46,920 bases of DNA from Petrimonas sp. Its GTDB lineage: Bacteria > Bacteroidota > Bacteroidia > Bacteroidales > Dysgonomonadaceae. A program made the translations under genes and the position numbers. The stretch spans positions 1 through 46,920 of the forward strand of contig DUNG01000041.1 in assembly GCA_012839475.1 (NCBI GenBank). The letters are read 5' to 3'. Below the pieces are notes generated by a model. The model was not told where the DNA came from, made no database searches, and saw only the letters and a program-made list of their open reading frames with translations. Below are positions 16,433-25,528 of this stretch, piece after piece (position 1 is the first letter of the stretch; every line of letters starts with the position of its first letter).

Positions 16433-17821
16433 ATGCTTAGCGATACTCTATTTGAATACAAAAGATATTTCATCGACGGCGCGGAAAGCGAGTTGCGCGC
16501 ACAGCATAACTCCAGTCGGCGCGTTTCTTTTCTTGACGGTCAAATGATCGGCAACGCCCGCCAAGATTATAAAGGCGTGAGCGCGCGTGTGCGGCGCGGC
16601 GGTCTCTATGGCTTCTCTTCAAAGGGAAACTATACGCAAGAGTCGGTGGAAAGCGTGTTGAGGGAAGCATCGAGCAATGCGCTTTTTCTCGAAAAACACG
16701 CAAAACCGACGAAGAATCGACTTTCACCCGTACCGAGCGGCCGGATGGAATTAAAGGATTCCATTAGCGATGCGGAGCAGTCTTTTTACATTGAGCTCTG
16801 TCGCGCCGTGGATGCGTACATCCTCGCTCATTGCCCGAACATTATCAGTCGACGCGTCACCGCGTATAGCGACTCAGTCGAGAAAGTGATTACCGTTTCG
16901 AATGGATACGATGCACATGTCGTCACGCCCAGAAGTTATGTGTACGTCATATTGACGGCCAAGTCAGCCGTGGGCACTCCTGTTGACGTGATGACATCGA
17001 TTGGCGGTTTCGGCACGATCGATCGTAATTTTATCGATCTTAGCATTGTGAAAGAGAAAATTGACACGCTGTATGAACAGCTGCTGCAAAAATGCGAAGG
17101 CGTCTACGCGAAGGCGGGGGAGACTACGTGCATTTTATCTGGTCGTATGGCGGGTATGCTCGCCCACGAAGCCGTCGGTCATACGGTGGAAGCCGATCTC
17201 GTTCAGAGCGGATCGGTGTCGGCACATTTGCTCGGAAAACAGGTCGCCTCGGAGAAGGTTTCGATGGTCGATTACGCTTATACGGCTTTTGACAAACCGA
17301 CACCTCTTCCAGTCTATGTTGACGACGAAGGCGTAAAAGCCGAAGACGCCGTATTGATTCGAGACGGTATCCTGACGGAGTACTTGAACAGTCGCCAGTC
17401 GGCCGACCTTTTCGACATGACGCCTCGCGGCAATGCGCGCGCGTGGCTTTTCTCTGACGAGCCGCTGATCCGTATGCGCAACACGGTGATTGTGCCTGGA
17501 GACGACAAGTTTGAGGACATGATTGCCTCGGTGGATGACGGATATTATCTAGTTGCGTCGGGCAATGGACAGGCGGACATGACAGGTGAGTTCATGTTCG
17601 GTGTGACGATCGGTTATGAGATTAAGAATGGCAAGCTTGGACGCGCCATGCTTGATACGACGATCTCCGGTGTCGCCTTTGAGATGTTGAAGACGGTCGA
17701 TATGGTCTCCGATGAAGTGGAGTGGGAGAGTTCCGGTTTTTGTGGAAAGAAACAGCCAATGGCGGTAGGAATCGGTGGCCCGCATATTCGTTGCCGGTTG
17801 ACGATGGGAGGCAAAGCATGA
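16433..17821 (+). CDS. tldD: Metalloprotease TldD
   Basis: The 462-residue protein is of normal TldD length and carries the zinc motif HEAVGH at residues 245-250 in MLAHEAVGHTVEAD, with the downstream glycine-rich GDDKFEDMIASVDDGYYL and TGEFMFGV segments. TldD with TldE forms a cytosolic heterodimeric protease that degrades unfolded peptides and, in some systems, trims leader peptides of ribosomal natural products. The last four bases (ATGA) are shared with the tldE start, so both are co-translated. A GGAAAGG site precedes the start. Confidence 0.95.
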   Translation: MLSDTLFEYKRYFIDGAESELRAQHNSSRRVSFLDGQMIGNARQDYKGVSARVRRGGLYGFSSKGNYTQESVESVLREASSNALFLEKHAKPTKNRLSPVPSGRMELKDSISDAEQSFYIELCRAVDAYILAHCPNIISRRVTAYSDSVEKVITVSNGYDAHVVTPRSYVYVILTAKSAVGTPVDVMTSIGGFGTIDRNFIDLSIVKEKIDTLYEQLLQKCEGVYAKAGETTCILSGRMAGMLAHEAVGHTVEADLVQSGSVSAHLLGKQVASEKVSMVDYAYTAFDKPTPLPVYVDDEGVKAEDAVLIRDGILTEYLNSRQSADLFDMTPRGNARAWLFSDEPLIRMRNTVIVPGDDKFEDMIASVDDGYYLVASGNGQADMTGEFMFGVTIGYEIKNGKLGRAMLDTTISGVAFEMLKTVDMVSDEVEWESSGFCGKKQPMAVGIGGPHIRCRLTMGGKA

Positions 17822-19119
17822 GATCAATGGAAAAAATGGCGCAACTCGGACTGTCCGCATTACGTGAAGGCGGTGCCGACCGGGCCGTTTGCACTGTCTC
17901 TCGCACGGTGATGCGCGAATTGACGGCGGAGTGGGGAGAGTTTAGTTTATATCGAACGATCTTTGACGATTCCGTCGGATATATGGCGATTATAGGCGGA
18001 CGACGCGGTGTTCTGTCCCAAAATACTGTGAATAAAGATGCCATACGTGAAGGCGCCGCCAATTGTTTGAAATCGGCGCAAGCCGCGGATCCCGATGAGG
18101 CGTGGCAACTCGCTCCACCTTTACCGGAGCAGCTCTTCGAGACTGGCCCGCTCACATGTGCTGAAGAAAGATTATTCGAGCGTTGCGAGGAATTTTTGGC
18201 CGATATCCGCGCGCGTTTCCCTCTCATCAGTGTCTGGTCACTCGTTGCAACGCACACCTTGAGAAAGGGCGTAAGTCTCTATTCGACGGGAAGCCGGTTT
18301 TTCTCACGGCGCGGCGTGTACTCTGTCGACTTGTTGTTCAACGCGACGGAAGAAGAAGCGACGTCATCATTCTTCTCGACCTCCGCGGAGATGCTCGACC
18401 TCGACACGCCTTTCATTGAACTCGGAAGTTTTGAATCGGATCTCGCCGCCATTTCGCGGCAAGTGTTCACGAAGGCGATGGACGACAAGTTCACTGGTAC
18501 GGTCTTGTTGACTCCGGATTGTTTTGGTGACCTGCTCGCGGCGTGCATTGGAACCTACGCTTCCGATGGCGTGATTCTGGACGGTACGAGTCTCTGGCGT
18601 GAGAAGATCGGACAACAGGTGGCAAACGAGAAGTTGAGTCTGAAACTTGCTCCGCTCCACCCCGATATCGTTGCCGGTCAACGCTACACATCGGAAGGCT
18701 ATCTCGCAGAGGATTACTATTTAATTGAACGAGGCACTCTGAATCAGTTTCATCTCAGCGATTACGCCGCTCGCAAAACTGGTCACAGGAGAGCGCCCAC
18801 TTCATCGCTCGGCAGCTTCATCGTGGAACCCGGTGAGGAGTCGCTCGAGACCATGATTCGCGGTATTGCGCGAGGGCTCGTCGTCGCGCGTTTGTCTGCC
18901 GGAGCGCCAAGCGTGTCGGGCGATTTTTCCGGCGTCGCAAAAAACTGTTTTCTGATTGAAAAGGGTGAGATCAAAGAGGCGTTGAGCGAGACGATGGTCA
19001 ATGGCAATTTGGCTGAGTTTCTTATGAACATCAAAGCGCTTTCGAAAGAAGTCGTAAAAGACGGTAGTTCCGTGCTACCGTGGGTTGCCATTGAGGGCGT
19101 CGGTATCGCCGGAAAGTAA
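17818..19119 (+). CDS. tldE: TldE/PmbA subunit of the TldD/TldE protease
   Basis: The 433-residue protein starts at ATG AGATCAATG, overlapping the tldD stop by four bases; the longer upstream reading frame inside tldD is ignored. It matches the TldE/PmbA family: an N-terminal domain with regular beta strands, TSEGYLAEDYYLIERGTL, and a C-terminal SGAPSVSGDFSGVAKNCFLIEKGEI-type segment (split here by family variation). It lacks the HExxxH zinc motif, as expected of TldE. Together with TldD it would act in cytosolic peptide degradation or in maturation of a modified peptide. The SCIFF gene lies 760 bp downstream on the same strand. Confidence 0.93.
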   Translation: MRSMEKMAQLGLSALREGGADRAVCTVSRTVMRELTAEWGEFSLYRTIFDDSVGYMAIIGGRRGVLSQNTVNKDAIREGAANCLKSAQAADPDEAWQLAPPLPEQLFETGPLTCAEERLFERCEEFLADIRARFPLISVWSLVATHTLRKGVSLYSTGSRFFSRRGVYSVDLLFNATEEEATSSFFSTSAEMLDLDTPFIELGSFESDLAAISRQVFTKAMDDKFTGTVLLTPDCFGDLLAACIGTYASDGVILDGTSLWREKIGQQVANEKLSLKLAPLHPDIVAGQRYTSEGYLAEDYYLIERGTLNQFHLSDYAARKTGHRRAPTSSLGSFIVEPGEESLETMIRGIARGLVVARLSAGAPSVSGDFSGVAKNCFLIEKGEIKEALSETMVNGNLAEFLMNIKALSKEVVKDGSSVLPWVAIEGVGIAGK

Positions 19120-19129
19120 GGGTTTCAAA

Positions 19130-19726
19130 ATGGATGAAAACGTAAAAGATAAGGCGATAAAATCGCCGAAAAGAGTATTCTGGGAGTTGATGCTGATAGG
19201 TGTCGCCCTGTTTGCGGCGGGCATCTTCACGCTTGCGAATCCTCAGGGAACGCTTAAGTTTATTCTGATCGTGTTGGGGGTCGTTTCGATCGTCAGCAGT
19301 GTCGGTTTTTTCATGCGCTATTTGCGCATTCGCGAGGAGAAGGGGTGGTTGAGCTCCTTTGTGCTGGTGTTGGCGGGCCTGCTGTTCATATTCGGCATTA
19401 TTCTTATCGCCAAGCCCGATGAGACGTGGCTCTTCCTGATCTATGCGATCGGCTTGTGGTTCATCGCTTACGCCGTTTATTCGCTGGTCTCTTCCGTGAA
19501 GTATAGGTCTTTCAGTTCGAAACTGTTTATAGTAACGTTCGTTCTGGCAATCTTGCTTCTCATTGCGGGCATCGTGCTGATTTTATCGCCGACGGTTGGC
19601 ATGACGTTTATCGGTGTGGTGATCGGGATTGCGCTTATCGTCAACGGTCTGGAGTTCATTCTGCTCGCCATTGCGGAGAAACTGATCGATCGCCGACAGA
19701 AACAATCGACATCCGACGCGAACTAG
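19130..19726 (+). CDS. HdeD/DUF308-family membrane protein
   Basis: The start is taken at ATGGATGAAAACG, 10 bp after tldE, giving 198 residues; an upstream in-frame start would overlap tldE without a better ribosome site. The protein has six evenly spaced hydrophobic segments arranged as repeated two-helix units (for example LIGVALFAAGIFTLANP and IAGIVLILSPTVGMTFIG), the pattern of the HdeD/DUF308 family. The role in Gram-positive bacteria is unknown; in enterobacteria HdeD is tied to acid tolerance. It is probably co-transcribed with tldDE. Confidence 0.85.
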   Translation: MDENVKDKAIKSPKRVFWELMLIGVALFAAGIFTLANPQGTLKFILIVLGVVSIVSSVGFFMRYLRIREEKGWLSSFVLVLAGLLFIFGIILIAKPDETWLFLIYAIGLWFIAYAVYSLVSSVKYRSFSSKLFIVTFVLAILLLIAGIVLILSPTVGMTFIGVVIGIALIVNGLEFILLAIAEKLIDRRQKQSTSDAN

Positions 19727-19828
19727 GCGGTGTTGCGCATTTCACCCTTTTGACAAGCTTCTCGGCTTCGCTGGGAAGAGTGTGAGCGCAAAGGATCGAT
19801 TGACTAATGCGCATGCGCGTCGCCGGCG

Positions 19829-19837
19829 TGATATAGT
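19829..19837 (+). promoter_or_regulatory. Extended -10 promoter of the SCIFF operon
   Basis: TGATATAGT fits TGnTATAAT with one mismatch and lies about 40 bp before the SCIFF start codon, with AGAAGGAAGG as ribosome site in between. A TTGACT at 19800-19805 is too far away to be its -35. Confidence 0.55.
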
Positions 19838-19875
19838 GGTACAAGACAAGAGCCGATAGAAGGAAGGTTTTTACC

Positions 19876-20031
19876 ATGTCAGATAAAAAAAGAATCATTA
19901 CTTTACCGACACGTAAACTGATCGATGCGGACGGGCGTGACGGTTGCGGCGAGTGCCAGACATCTTGCCAGTCTGCCTGCAAAACATCTTGCGGTGTCGC
20001 GAATCAGCAGTGTGAGCAGGAGCGCGACTAA
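19876..20031 (+). CDS. scfA: SCIFF peptide precursor (six cysteines in forty-five residues)
   Basis: The 51-residue peptide is too short for most gene callers. It has the SCIFF hallmark: six cysteines (C24, C27, C31, C35, C39, C46) in the C-terminal half, in the conserved CQSACKTSC context ending NQQCE, after a basic N-terminal section (KKRIITLPTRKLID). SCIFF is a ribosomal peptide found almost throughout Clostridia whose partner radical-SAM enzyme forms a thioether cross-link between a cysteine and a nearby threonine; T37 in CKTSC is the likely acceptor. Its cellular function is not established. The maturase gene follows after 85 bp. Confidence 0.95.
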   Translation: MSDKKRIITLPTRKLIDADGRDGCGECQTSCQSACKTSCGVANQQCEQERD

Positions 20032-20116
20032 GCGTCGTTCTGAATATGGCGGTAGACCGCAAGGTTATCGCACCATGCCGAAAAGCCGGTGCGTCGGTTT
20101 CTGACGGAATAGGCAG

Positions 20117-21577
20117 ATGGTACATCAATATAAACTGAACGGCTACAACATCGTGTTGGATGTTGACAGCGGAAGTATTCATCTCGTAGACGATCTCGTC
20201 TACGAGATTGTTTCGTTGTACGAAAAATCGGATTGTGACGGCATCGTGCACGCGCTGTCGGATCGCTTCGACCATGATGACATCCGTTCGGCGCTCGACG
20301 ATGTGCAGGAATTGGTCGATCAACAGAAGCTGTTCTCCCATGGTGATTACCCGGCGCGACTGTTTGACGGATCGCACTCAGGAGCGAGTGTTGAATCGCA
20401 GTCTAAGGAGCAATATTCGCTGATTGAATATCCCTCTTGTCCGGATGGCGACGTGGCGACGAGTTATCGGAAAGATAACGATATCATCAAGGCGCTCTGC
20501 CTCAATGTCGCTCATACATGTAATCTCGACTGCTCCTACTGTTTTGCCGGACAGGGCAAGTACAAAGGAGAGCAGGCGCTTATGTCTCTTGAGACGGGGA
20601 AGAAGGCGATCGACTTCCTCATGGAGCGTTCGGGTTCAAGGCGAAATTTGGAAGTCGATTTTTTCGGCGGCGAACCGCTCCTCAACTGGCAAATGGTCAA
20701 AGACGTTGTCGCTTATGCTCGCTCGATCGAAAAAAAAGCAGGCAAGCACTTCCGGTTTACGCTGACGACGAACGGCATTCTCATCGATGACAATGTGATC
20801 GAGTTTACGAACAAAGAGATGCACAACGTCGTTCTCAGTCTCGACGGACGCCCTCACGTGCACGACCAATTTCGCGTCGATATTGGAGGCAAGGGCAGTT
20901 ATGTCCGTATCGTACCGAAGTTTCTTGAGCTCGTTAAGAGGCGAACCCGTGGCACGTACTACGTCAGAGGCACGTACACGCATCTCAATACCGATTTTCT
21001 AAACGATATTCTGCATATGCTCGATCTCGGGTTTCGCGAGATCAGCATGGAGCCGGTCGTCTGTCGACCTGAGGAACCGTATGCGCTGACCGACGAGGAT
21101 TTGCCGATTATTTTTGAGCAATACGAGAAACTTGCCGAGGAGATGTTGCGCCGCGAGCGCGAGGGCGATCCTTTCGAGTTCTACCACTTCATGATTGATC
21201 TCGAGCACGGACCCTGTATCTACAAGCGGATTACAGGTTGCGGGGCGGGGACGGAGTATCTCGCCGTGACGCCTTCGGGCGACCTTTACCCGTGCCACCA
21301 GCTCGTCGACGATCCGTCCTTCAAAATTGGAACTCTTGACGATGGCGTGACGGAATTAGATCTTCAGAACGAGTTTCGAAAATGCAATGTCTTCGCCCGC
21401 GACGCATGCCGCGATTGCTGGGCAAAACTGTATTGCGCAGGAGGTTGCGCAGCGAACGCTTTTCATATGTCGGGCAGTCTTCTCGGAACCGATAAATTCG
21501 GTTGCGAACTTTTCAAAAAGCGCATCGAATGTGCCATCATGATAAAAGTCGCCAAGGCTGTTGCCTCGACGACTTAA
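20117..21577 (+). CDS. scfB: SCIFF radical-SAM maturase (SPASM domain)
   Basis: The 486-residue enzyme has an N-terminal peptide-binding (RRE-like) region (residues 1-100) and the radical-SAM cluster motif at C135, C139 and C142 (CNLDCSYC). DFFGGEPLLNW is the usual GGE motif. A C-terminal SPASM/twitch domain is rich in cysteines (GCGAGTEYLAVTPSGDLYPC, then CRDCWAKLYCAGGC) and binds auxiliary [4Fe-4S] clusters. It forms the thioether in SCIFF. It starts 85 bp after the peptide gene, without a strong ribosome site. A perfect 12-bp hairpin sits in its early coding region (20181-20208). Confidence 0.95.
   Translation: MVHQYKLNGYNIVLDVDSGSIHLVDDLVYEIVSLYEKSDCDGIVHALSDRFDHDDIRSALDDVQELVDQQKLFSHGDYPARLFDGSHSGASVESQSKEQYSLIEYPSCPDGDVATSYRKDNDIIKALCLNVAHTCNLDCSYCFAGQGKYKGEQALMSLETGKKAIDFLMERSGSRRNLEVDFFGGEPLLNWQMVKDVVAYARSIEKKAGKHFRFTLTTNGILIDDNVIEFTNKEMHNVVLSLDGRPHVHDQFRVDIGGKGSYVRIVPKFLELVKRRTRGTYYVRGTYTHLNTDFLNDILHMLDLGFREISMEPVVCRPEEPYALTDEDLPIIFEQYEKLAEEMLRREREGDPFEFYHFMIDLEHGPCIYKRITGCGAGTEYLAVTPSGDLYPCHQLVDDPSFKIGTLDDGVTELDLQNEFRKCNVFARDACRDCWAKLYCAGGCAANAFHMSGSLLGTDKFGCELFKKRIECAIMIKVAKAVASTT
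20181..20208 (+). promoter_or_regulatory. Perfect 12-bp stem-loop inside the start of the maturase gene
   Basis: ATCTCGTAGACG (20181-20192), loop ATCT, CGTCTACGAGAT (20197-20208). The stem is perfect and lies over codons 22-31. It could reduce translation or stabilise the upstream SCIFF transcript, giving more precursor than enzyme. A second, weaker stem (CGCACC 20069-20074 / GGTGCG 20088-20093) lies in the intergenic gap. Confidence 0.55.
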
Positions 21578-21713
21578 CTCAAACAGTTTATCCAATTTAC
21601 CAATAACTCTTTTTGTCTAGTAATTTCTCCGTGTAACCAACGTGATTCGCTGTAAGCGTTCAAACGTCATGCGATTATCCGAAGCACCCATACTAATCTC
21701 TTCTATTTCTTTC

Positions 21714-22793
21714 CTAATATTCGTAGCGCGGTATTACAGCCGTCCAGCCGTGTCTGTCTTCGACGGTCTGGCGATGGAGAGCGGTGAGCGCGTCGTAGAA
21801 TAGCTGCGCCATGGGGCCGATTTCTCTGTTGTTGATGATGATCGATTTACCCATGTATTCGAGTTCACCGACGGGTGAAATGACAGCTGCCGTACCGGTA
21901 CCAAAGGCTTCGGTGAGATGACCTTTTGCGTGTGCCTCGTACAATTCGTCCACGCTGATGCGACGTTCTTCGACGACCATACCACGTTCTTTGGCTAGCG
22001 TGAGGACGGAGTCGCGCGTCACGCCCGGCAGGATGGTGTCGCCGAGTTCGGCCGTAACGATCTTTCCGTCGATGACGAACATCATGTTCATCGCGCCGAC
22101 CTCTTCCACGTATTTCTGCTCACGCCCGTCGAGCCAAAGAACCTGATTGAATCCTGCATCCATCGCTTCTTTCGTCGCTTTGAAGCTGGCGGCGTAGTTT
22201 CCGCCCGTCTTCGCGCGTCCCATGCCTCCTTTGACGGCACGGACATAACGCTGTTCGATGCGGATCCGGACCGGTTTCATGCCTTCCGGATAGTATGATC
22301 CCGACGGAGCGCAGATGACAAAGTAGATAAAACGATCCGCGGAGTGCGCGCCGAGGCTATTGCCGTCCGAAATCATCGTCGGTCGGATGTACAGCGATGT
22401 TCCCTTGCTACTCGGCACCCAATCGCGGTCGAGATCGACTAAACGCGTAATGGCTTCGATCTGAAAGTCTTCGTCCAGTTCCGGCATGCAGGTGCGATCG
22501 GCGCTGCGGTTCATGCGGCGCGCGTTGTCGTGGAGACGGAACGAGCCGACTTCCCCTTTCGCCAATCGATAGACTTTTGTTCCTTCAAATATTTCCTGGG
22601 CGTAATGAAAAATCGGCGATGCCGGATCGAGACAGAGCGGTCCGTACGGCACAATGCGCGCATCGTGCCACCCTATGCCTTTGTCGTATTCGACAATAAA
22701 CATGTGGTCGGTAAAGATGCGGGCAAAACCGAGATTGCTTTCGTCAGTCGGCTTGGCTTTCGGATTTTGCGTTCTGGTAATCGTAATTTCCAT
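21714..22793 (-). CDS. ilvE: Branched-chain amino-acid aminotransferase
   Basis: The 359-residue protein is a class-IV PLP aminotransferase of the longer eukaryote/Firmicute type. The PLP-lysine segment is KTGGNYAASFKA. YIRPTMISDGNSLGAH, VEEVGAMNMMFVIDGK and the C-terminal LTEAFGTGTAAVISPVGEL are family motifs. It interconverts valine, leucine and isoleucine with their 2-oxoacids. As the last gene of the VOR-ptb-buk unit it would start branched-chain amino-acid fermentation by deamination. AAAGGACAAACC precedes the ATG. A GC-rich hairpin around 22870-22915 separates it from the VOR gamma gene and may lower its expression. Confidence 0.95.
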   Translation of the reverse strand: MEITITRTQNPKAKPTDESNLGFARIFTDHMFIVEYDKGIGWHDARIVPYGPLCLDPASPIFHYAQEIFEGTKVYRLAKGEVGSFRLHDNARRMNRSADRTCMPELDEDFQIEAITRLVDLDRDWVPSSKGTSLYIRPTMISDGNSLGAHSADRFIYFVICAPSGSYYPEGMKPVRIRIEQRYVRAVKGGMGRAKTGGNYAASFKATKEAMDAGFNQVLWLDGREQKYVEEVGAMNMMFVIDGKIVTAELGDTILPGVTRDSVLTLAKERGMVVEERRISVDELYEAHAKGHLTEAFGTGTAAVISPVGELEYMGKSIIINNREIGPMAQLFYDALTALHRQTVEDRHGWTAVIPRYEY

Positions 22794-22935
22794 GGTTTGT
22801 CCTTTCTCAAATCAATCTTGTGCGGGTCGGATACGTCTTGCGTCTTTTCCTTTTGAGGCTGATCGGGGAAGTATCTGGCGGAGTGGGCGTGCGGCGCCCC
22901 TCTCGCCGCCCGCCCGAAAGATGTCTATATCACGC

Positions 22936-23478
22936 TCACCGGTTTACGCAATCGGCGCCTCGCTGGAGAGCGACCTCATTCAACTCGACGAGGTGAGCTT
23001 TTTTGCCTGTGAAAATGTTTCGCAACATATCTACGACTGTTTCAAATTTCAAGTATTTTGTCGCTTCGATGTAGGCGCCGAGCATCGTCATGTTGGCGAC
23101 GCGCATGTTGCCGAGTTCCGAAGCGATTTCGAGTGACGGGACGTAGATTGCCTGCACGTCGTCGCGTTGAACCTTGCGTTCGACAATCGATTGATTGACG
23201 AGAATCAAGCCTCCGGGTTTGACGGCAGGTTCGAACTTGTCGAGTGACGGTTGATTCATGGCGATGAGTTCACTCGGCTCAAGGACGATTGGTGAGATGA
23301 TTTCCGTGTCGGCGATCACGACGTTGCAGTTCGCCGTACCGCCACGCATCTCTGGTCCGTACGATGGCAGCCAGCTGACGTTCAAGCCCTGTGCCATGGC
23401 GGTTTCCGCCATGGTCGTGCCGATCGACATGACACCCTGTCCGCCGAAGCCCGCTACGATGATTTCATGATAAGCCAT
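22936..23478 (-). CDS. 2-oxoisovalerate:ferredoxin oxidoreductase, gamma subunit
   Basis: The 180-residue protein matches the gamma domain of 2-oxoacid:ferredoxin oxidoreductases: [22 protein letters not shown] at the N-terminus (split motif GFGGQGV), then [19 protein letters not shown] and a conserved [12 protein letters not shown]. This subunit contacts coenzyme A and the thiamine subunit. It follows the beta subunit with one base between, so the two are co-translated. With alpha, beta and delta it completes the four-subunit VOR/KOR-type enzyme that oxidises branched-chain 2-oxoacids to acyl-CoA, reducing ferredoxin. Confidence 0.93.
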   Translation of the reverse strand: MAYHEIIVAGFGGQGVMSIGTTMAETAMAQGLNVSWLPSYGPEMRGGTANCNVVIADTEIISPIVLEPSELIAMNQPSLDKFEPAVKPGGLILVNQSIVERKVQRDDVQAIYVPSLEIASELGNMRVANMTMLGAYIEATKYLKFETVVDMLRNIFTGKKAHLVELNEVALQRGADCVNR

Positions 23479-23479
23479 C

Positions 23480-24229
23480 TTACGCCTCCTTTTTCGTGAT
23501 GTCTTTGTAAACGCCGAGCGGGAAGACGGGAATCATGTTCTCGTTCAGCCATTCAAGTGCTTTGACGGGAGTCAACCCCCAGTTTGTCGGACACGTCGAC
23601 AGGACTTCAATCATCGTGAAGCCGCGCCCTTCAAGCTGCAGTTCGAAAGCTTTCTTAATGGCGCGTTTTGCTTTCATGACGTTTGCCGGCGATGTGACGG
23701 TGACGCGTTCGATGTAGGCTGCGCCGTCAAGCGTTGCCAGCATCTCCGCGATGCGAATCGGTGAGCCGGCGTGGCTCTTGTCGCGCCCGAGCGGCGCCGT
23801 GGTGGCGCGCTGTCCGACGAGCGTCGTCGGTGCCATCTGACCGCCTGTCATGCCGTAGATGGCATTATTGACAAATATTGTCGTGATGTTCTCGCCGCGC
23901 ATCGCCGCGTGTGTAATTTCCCCCGTACCGATTGCGGCGAGGTCGCCATCTCCCTGATAAGTAAAGACGACTTTGTCCGGCAGTACGCGCTTGATACCTG
24001 TCGCGACAGCCGGGGCGCGACCGTGGGCCGCTTCCTGCATGTCACAATTAAAGTAATCGTAAGCGAAGACGGAGCACCCGACCGGCGCGACGCCGATCGT
24101 CTTTCCGAGGACGCCCAGCTCTTCGAGCGTTTCGGCGACGAGTCTGTGAATAATGCCGTGCGTGCAGCCCGGGCAATAGTGTGTTTCAACATCGGTGAGA
24201 CCTTTCGATCTCCGATAGACGATAGCCAT
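23480..24229 (-). CDS. 2-oxoisovalerate:ferredoxin oxidoreductase, beta (thiamine) subunit
   Basis: The 249-residue protein carries thiamine-diphosphate binding motifs: [13 protein letters not shown] near the N-terminus, [19 protein letters not shown] (the GDG motif), and [16 protein letters not shown]. These are typical of the beta subunit of 2-oxoacid:ferredoxin oxidoreductases. It carries out the decarboxylation step and passes electrons to iron-sulfur clusters. It lies four bases after the alpha gene and one base before gamma. The neighbouring ilvE, ptb and buk favour branched-chain substrates over pyruvate or 2-oxoglutarate, but the sequence alone does not prove it. Confidence 0.94.
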   Translation of the reverse strand: MAIVYRRSKGLTDVETHYCPGCTHGIIHRLVAETLEELGVLGKTIGVAPVGCSVFAYDYFNCDMQEAAHGRAPAVATGIKRVLPDKVVFTYQGDGDLAAIGTGEITHAAMRGENITTIFVNNAIYGMTGGQMAPTTLVGQRATTAPLGRDKSHAGSPIRIAEMLATLDGAAYIERVTVTSPANVMKAKRAIKKAFELQLEGRGFTMIEVLSTCPTNWGLTPVKALEWLNENMIPVFPLGVYKDITKKEA

Positions 24230-24233
24230 GTCT

Positions 24234-25301
24234 TTACCTCCCCAGAGCTTTCAATGCGGCATTTGCCACTTCGCGAGGCGTCGGAATAACACCGCCCGCC
24301 TGTCCGATAAAAGAGACGGGTTTAACGCCGTTGACGCCGATACGTACGTCATCGACCATCTGTCCTGTACTCATCTCAACGGTGACAATGGCCTTGACGC
24401 TGTCCTGTAGGGCTACCTCATGAAGCGCTTCATACGGGTACGGCCAAACGGTGACCGGGCGGAAGACGCCGGCTTTTATCCCCTCTTTTTCGAGAAGTCC
24501 GGCGGCAGCGCGCGCGAGGCGCGCCGGCGTGCCGTAGGCGACGAAAATAACTTCGGCGCCATCCGTGTCGTTCGTTTCGTATCGTTGCTCGTTTTCGATG
24601 ACGCGACGGTATTTTTCCTCAAGGCGCTTGTTATGAACGTTACACGCCTCCGGGTCGATAAAAAGTGAGTTGATGATGTTCGGGGCGCGCCCCTCTTTTG
24701 TACCGGTCGTTGCCCAAGGTTTTTCAGGCAAGTCGTCCGGGGATACGGGCGGCTTTTTCCATTCGATCGGCTCCATCATCTGACCGATCATGCCGTCAAG
24801 AAGCATCATGACAGGCATGCGGTATTGGTCGGCAAGCTCAAAGGCCTCCTGCATCAGGTCGACGACTTCTTGAATATTGGCGGGGGCGAAGACGATCAAC
24901 CTGTAGTCACCGTTGCCTCCGCCGCGCGTCGCTTGGAAATAGTCGCCTTGTGCAGGCTGGATCGTTCCGAGACCGGGACCGCCGCGCATGACGTTGACGA
25001 TGACTCCCGGTAGTTCCGCACCGCACATATAGGAGATACCTTCTTGTTTCAAGCTGACACCGGGCGAGGACGAGGACGTCATCACCCGCGCGCCCGCGCC
25101 CGACGCTCCGTAGACCATGTTGATGGCGGCGATTTCCGATTCAGATTGTAAAAAAACTCCGCCCGCCTTAGGCATGTGCAGAGACATATATTCGGGAATT
25201 TCGCTCTGTGGTGTGATCGGGTAGCCGAAATAGCATCGACATCCGGCGCGAATGGCCGCTTCCGCGATGGCTTCGTTGCCCTTCCAAAGTTCTTTTGCCA
25301 T
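24234..25301 (-). CDS. vorB: 2-oxoisovalerate:ferredoxin oxidoreductase, alpha subunit (VorB-type)
   Basis: The start is chosen at ATGGCAAAGGAG (25301), preceded by GAGGGGGTTTGT; the longer frame overlaps the ferredoxin gene and is unlikely. The 355-residue protein shows the pyrimidine-domain motifs of the alpha subunit: [48 protein letters not shown] and [14 protein letters not shown]. It binds the pyrimidine ring of thiamine diphosphate made productive by the beta subunit. It is 11 bp after the delta (ferredoxin-like) gene in the same operon. Confidence 0.94.
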   Translation of the reverse strand: MAKELWKGNEAIAEAAIRAGCRCYFGYPITPQSEIPEYMSLHMPKAGGVFLQSESEIAAINMVYGASGAGARVMTSSSSPGVSLKQEGISYMCGAELPGVIVNVMRGGPGLGTIQPAQGDYFQATRGGGNGDYRLIVFAPANIQEVVDLMQEAFELADQYRMPVMMLLDGMIGQMMEPIEWKKPPVSPDDLPEKPWATTGTKEGRAPNIINSLFIDPEACNVHNKRLEEKYRRVIENEQRYETNDTDGAEVIFVAYGTPARLARAAAGLLEKEGIKAGVFRPVTVWPYPYEALHEVALQDSVKAIVTVEMSTGQMVDDVRIGVNGVKPVSFIGQAGGVIPTPREVANAALKALGR

Positions 25302-25312
25302 ACAAACCCCCT

Positions 25313-25528
25313 CTATACGCGTTCCACGGTGATGATGGAATCGGGGCACATACGTGCGCAGTTGGCGCACCCGATACACTGATCCATGTCCTTGACCGTG
25401 GCGGGGTGATACCCCTTGCGGTTCGTTATACTTTCATCGAGAAAGATGATTTTTTTCGGACAGACCGCCACGCAAAGACCACAGCCTTTACACCAGTCCT
25501 GCCGAAACGTTACGTTTCCTGTTGCCAT
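25313..25528 (-). CDS. 2-oxoacid oxidoreductase delta subunit (2[4Fe-4S] ferredoxin)
   Basis: The 71-residue protein has two complete CxxCxxCxxxCP motifs, CKGCGLCVAVCP and CIGCANCARMCP, binding two [4Fe-4S] clusters. As the delta subunit it carries electrons from the thiamine site to free ferredoxin. Its start lies within the last codons of the upstream ATPase gene (19-bp overlap), which indicates coupled translation. The basic first segment and small size argue against a free-standing polyferredoxin. Confidence 0.95.
   Translation of the reverse strand: MATGNVTFRQDWCKGCGLCVAVCPKKIIFLDESITNRKGYHPATVKDMDQCIGCANCARMCPDSIITVERV

Noticed and set aside
17722-17817. Longer N-terminus for TldE starting inside tldD
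   Set aside because: The internal ATG at 17818 overlaps the tldD stop by four bases, the usual coupled arrangement, and gives a protein of normal length.
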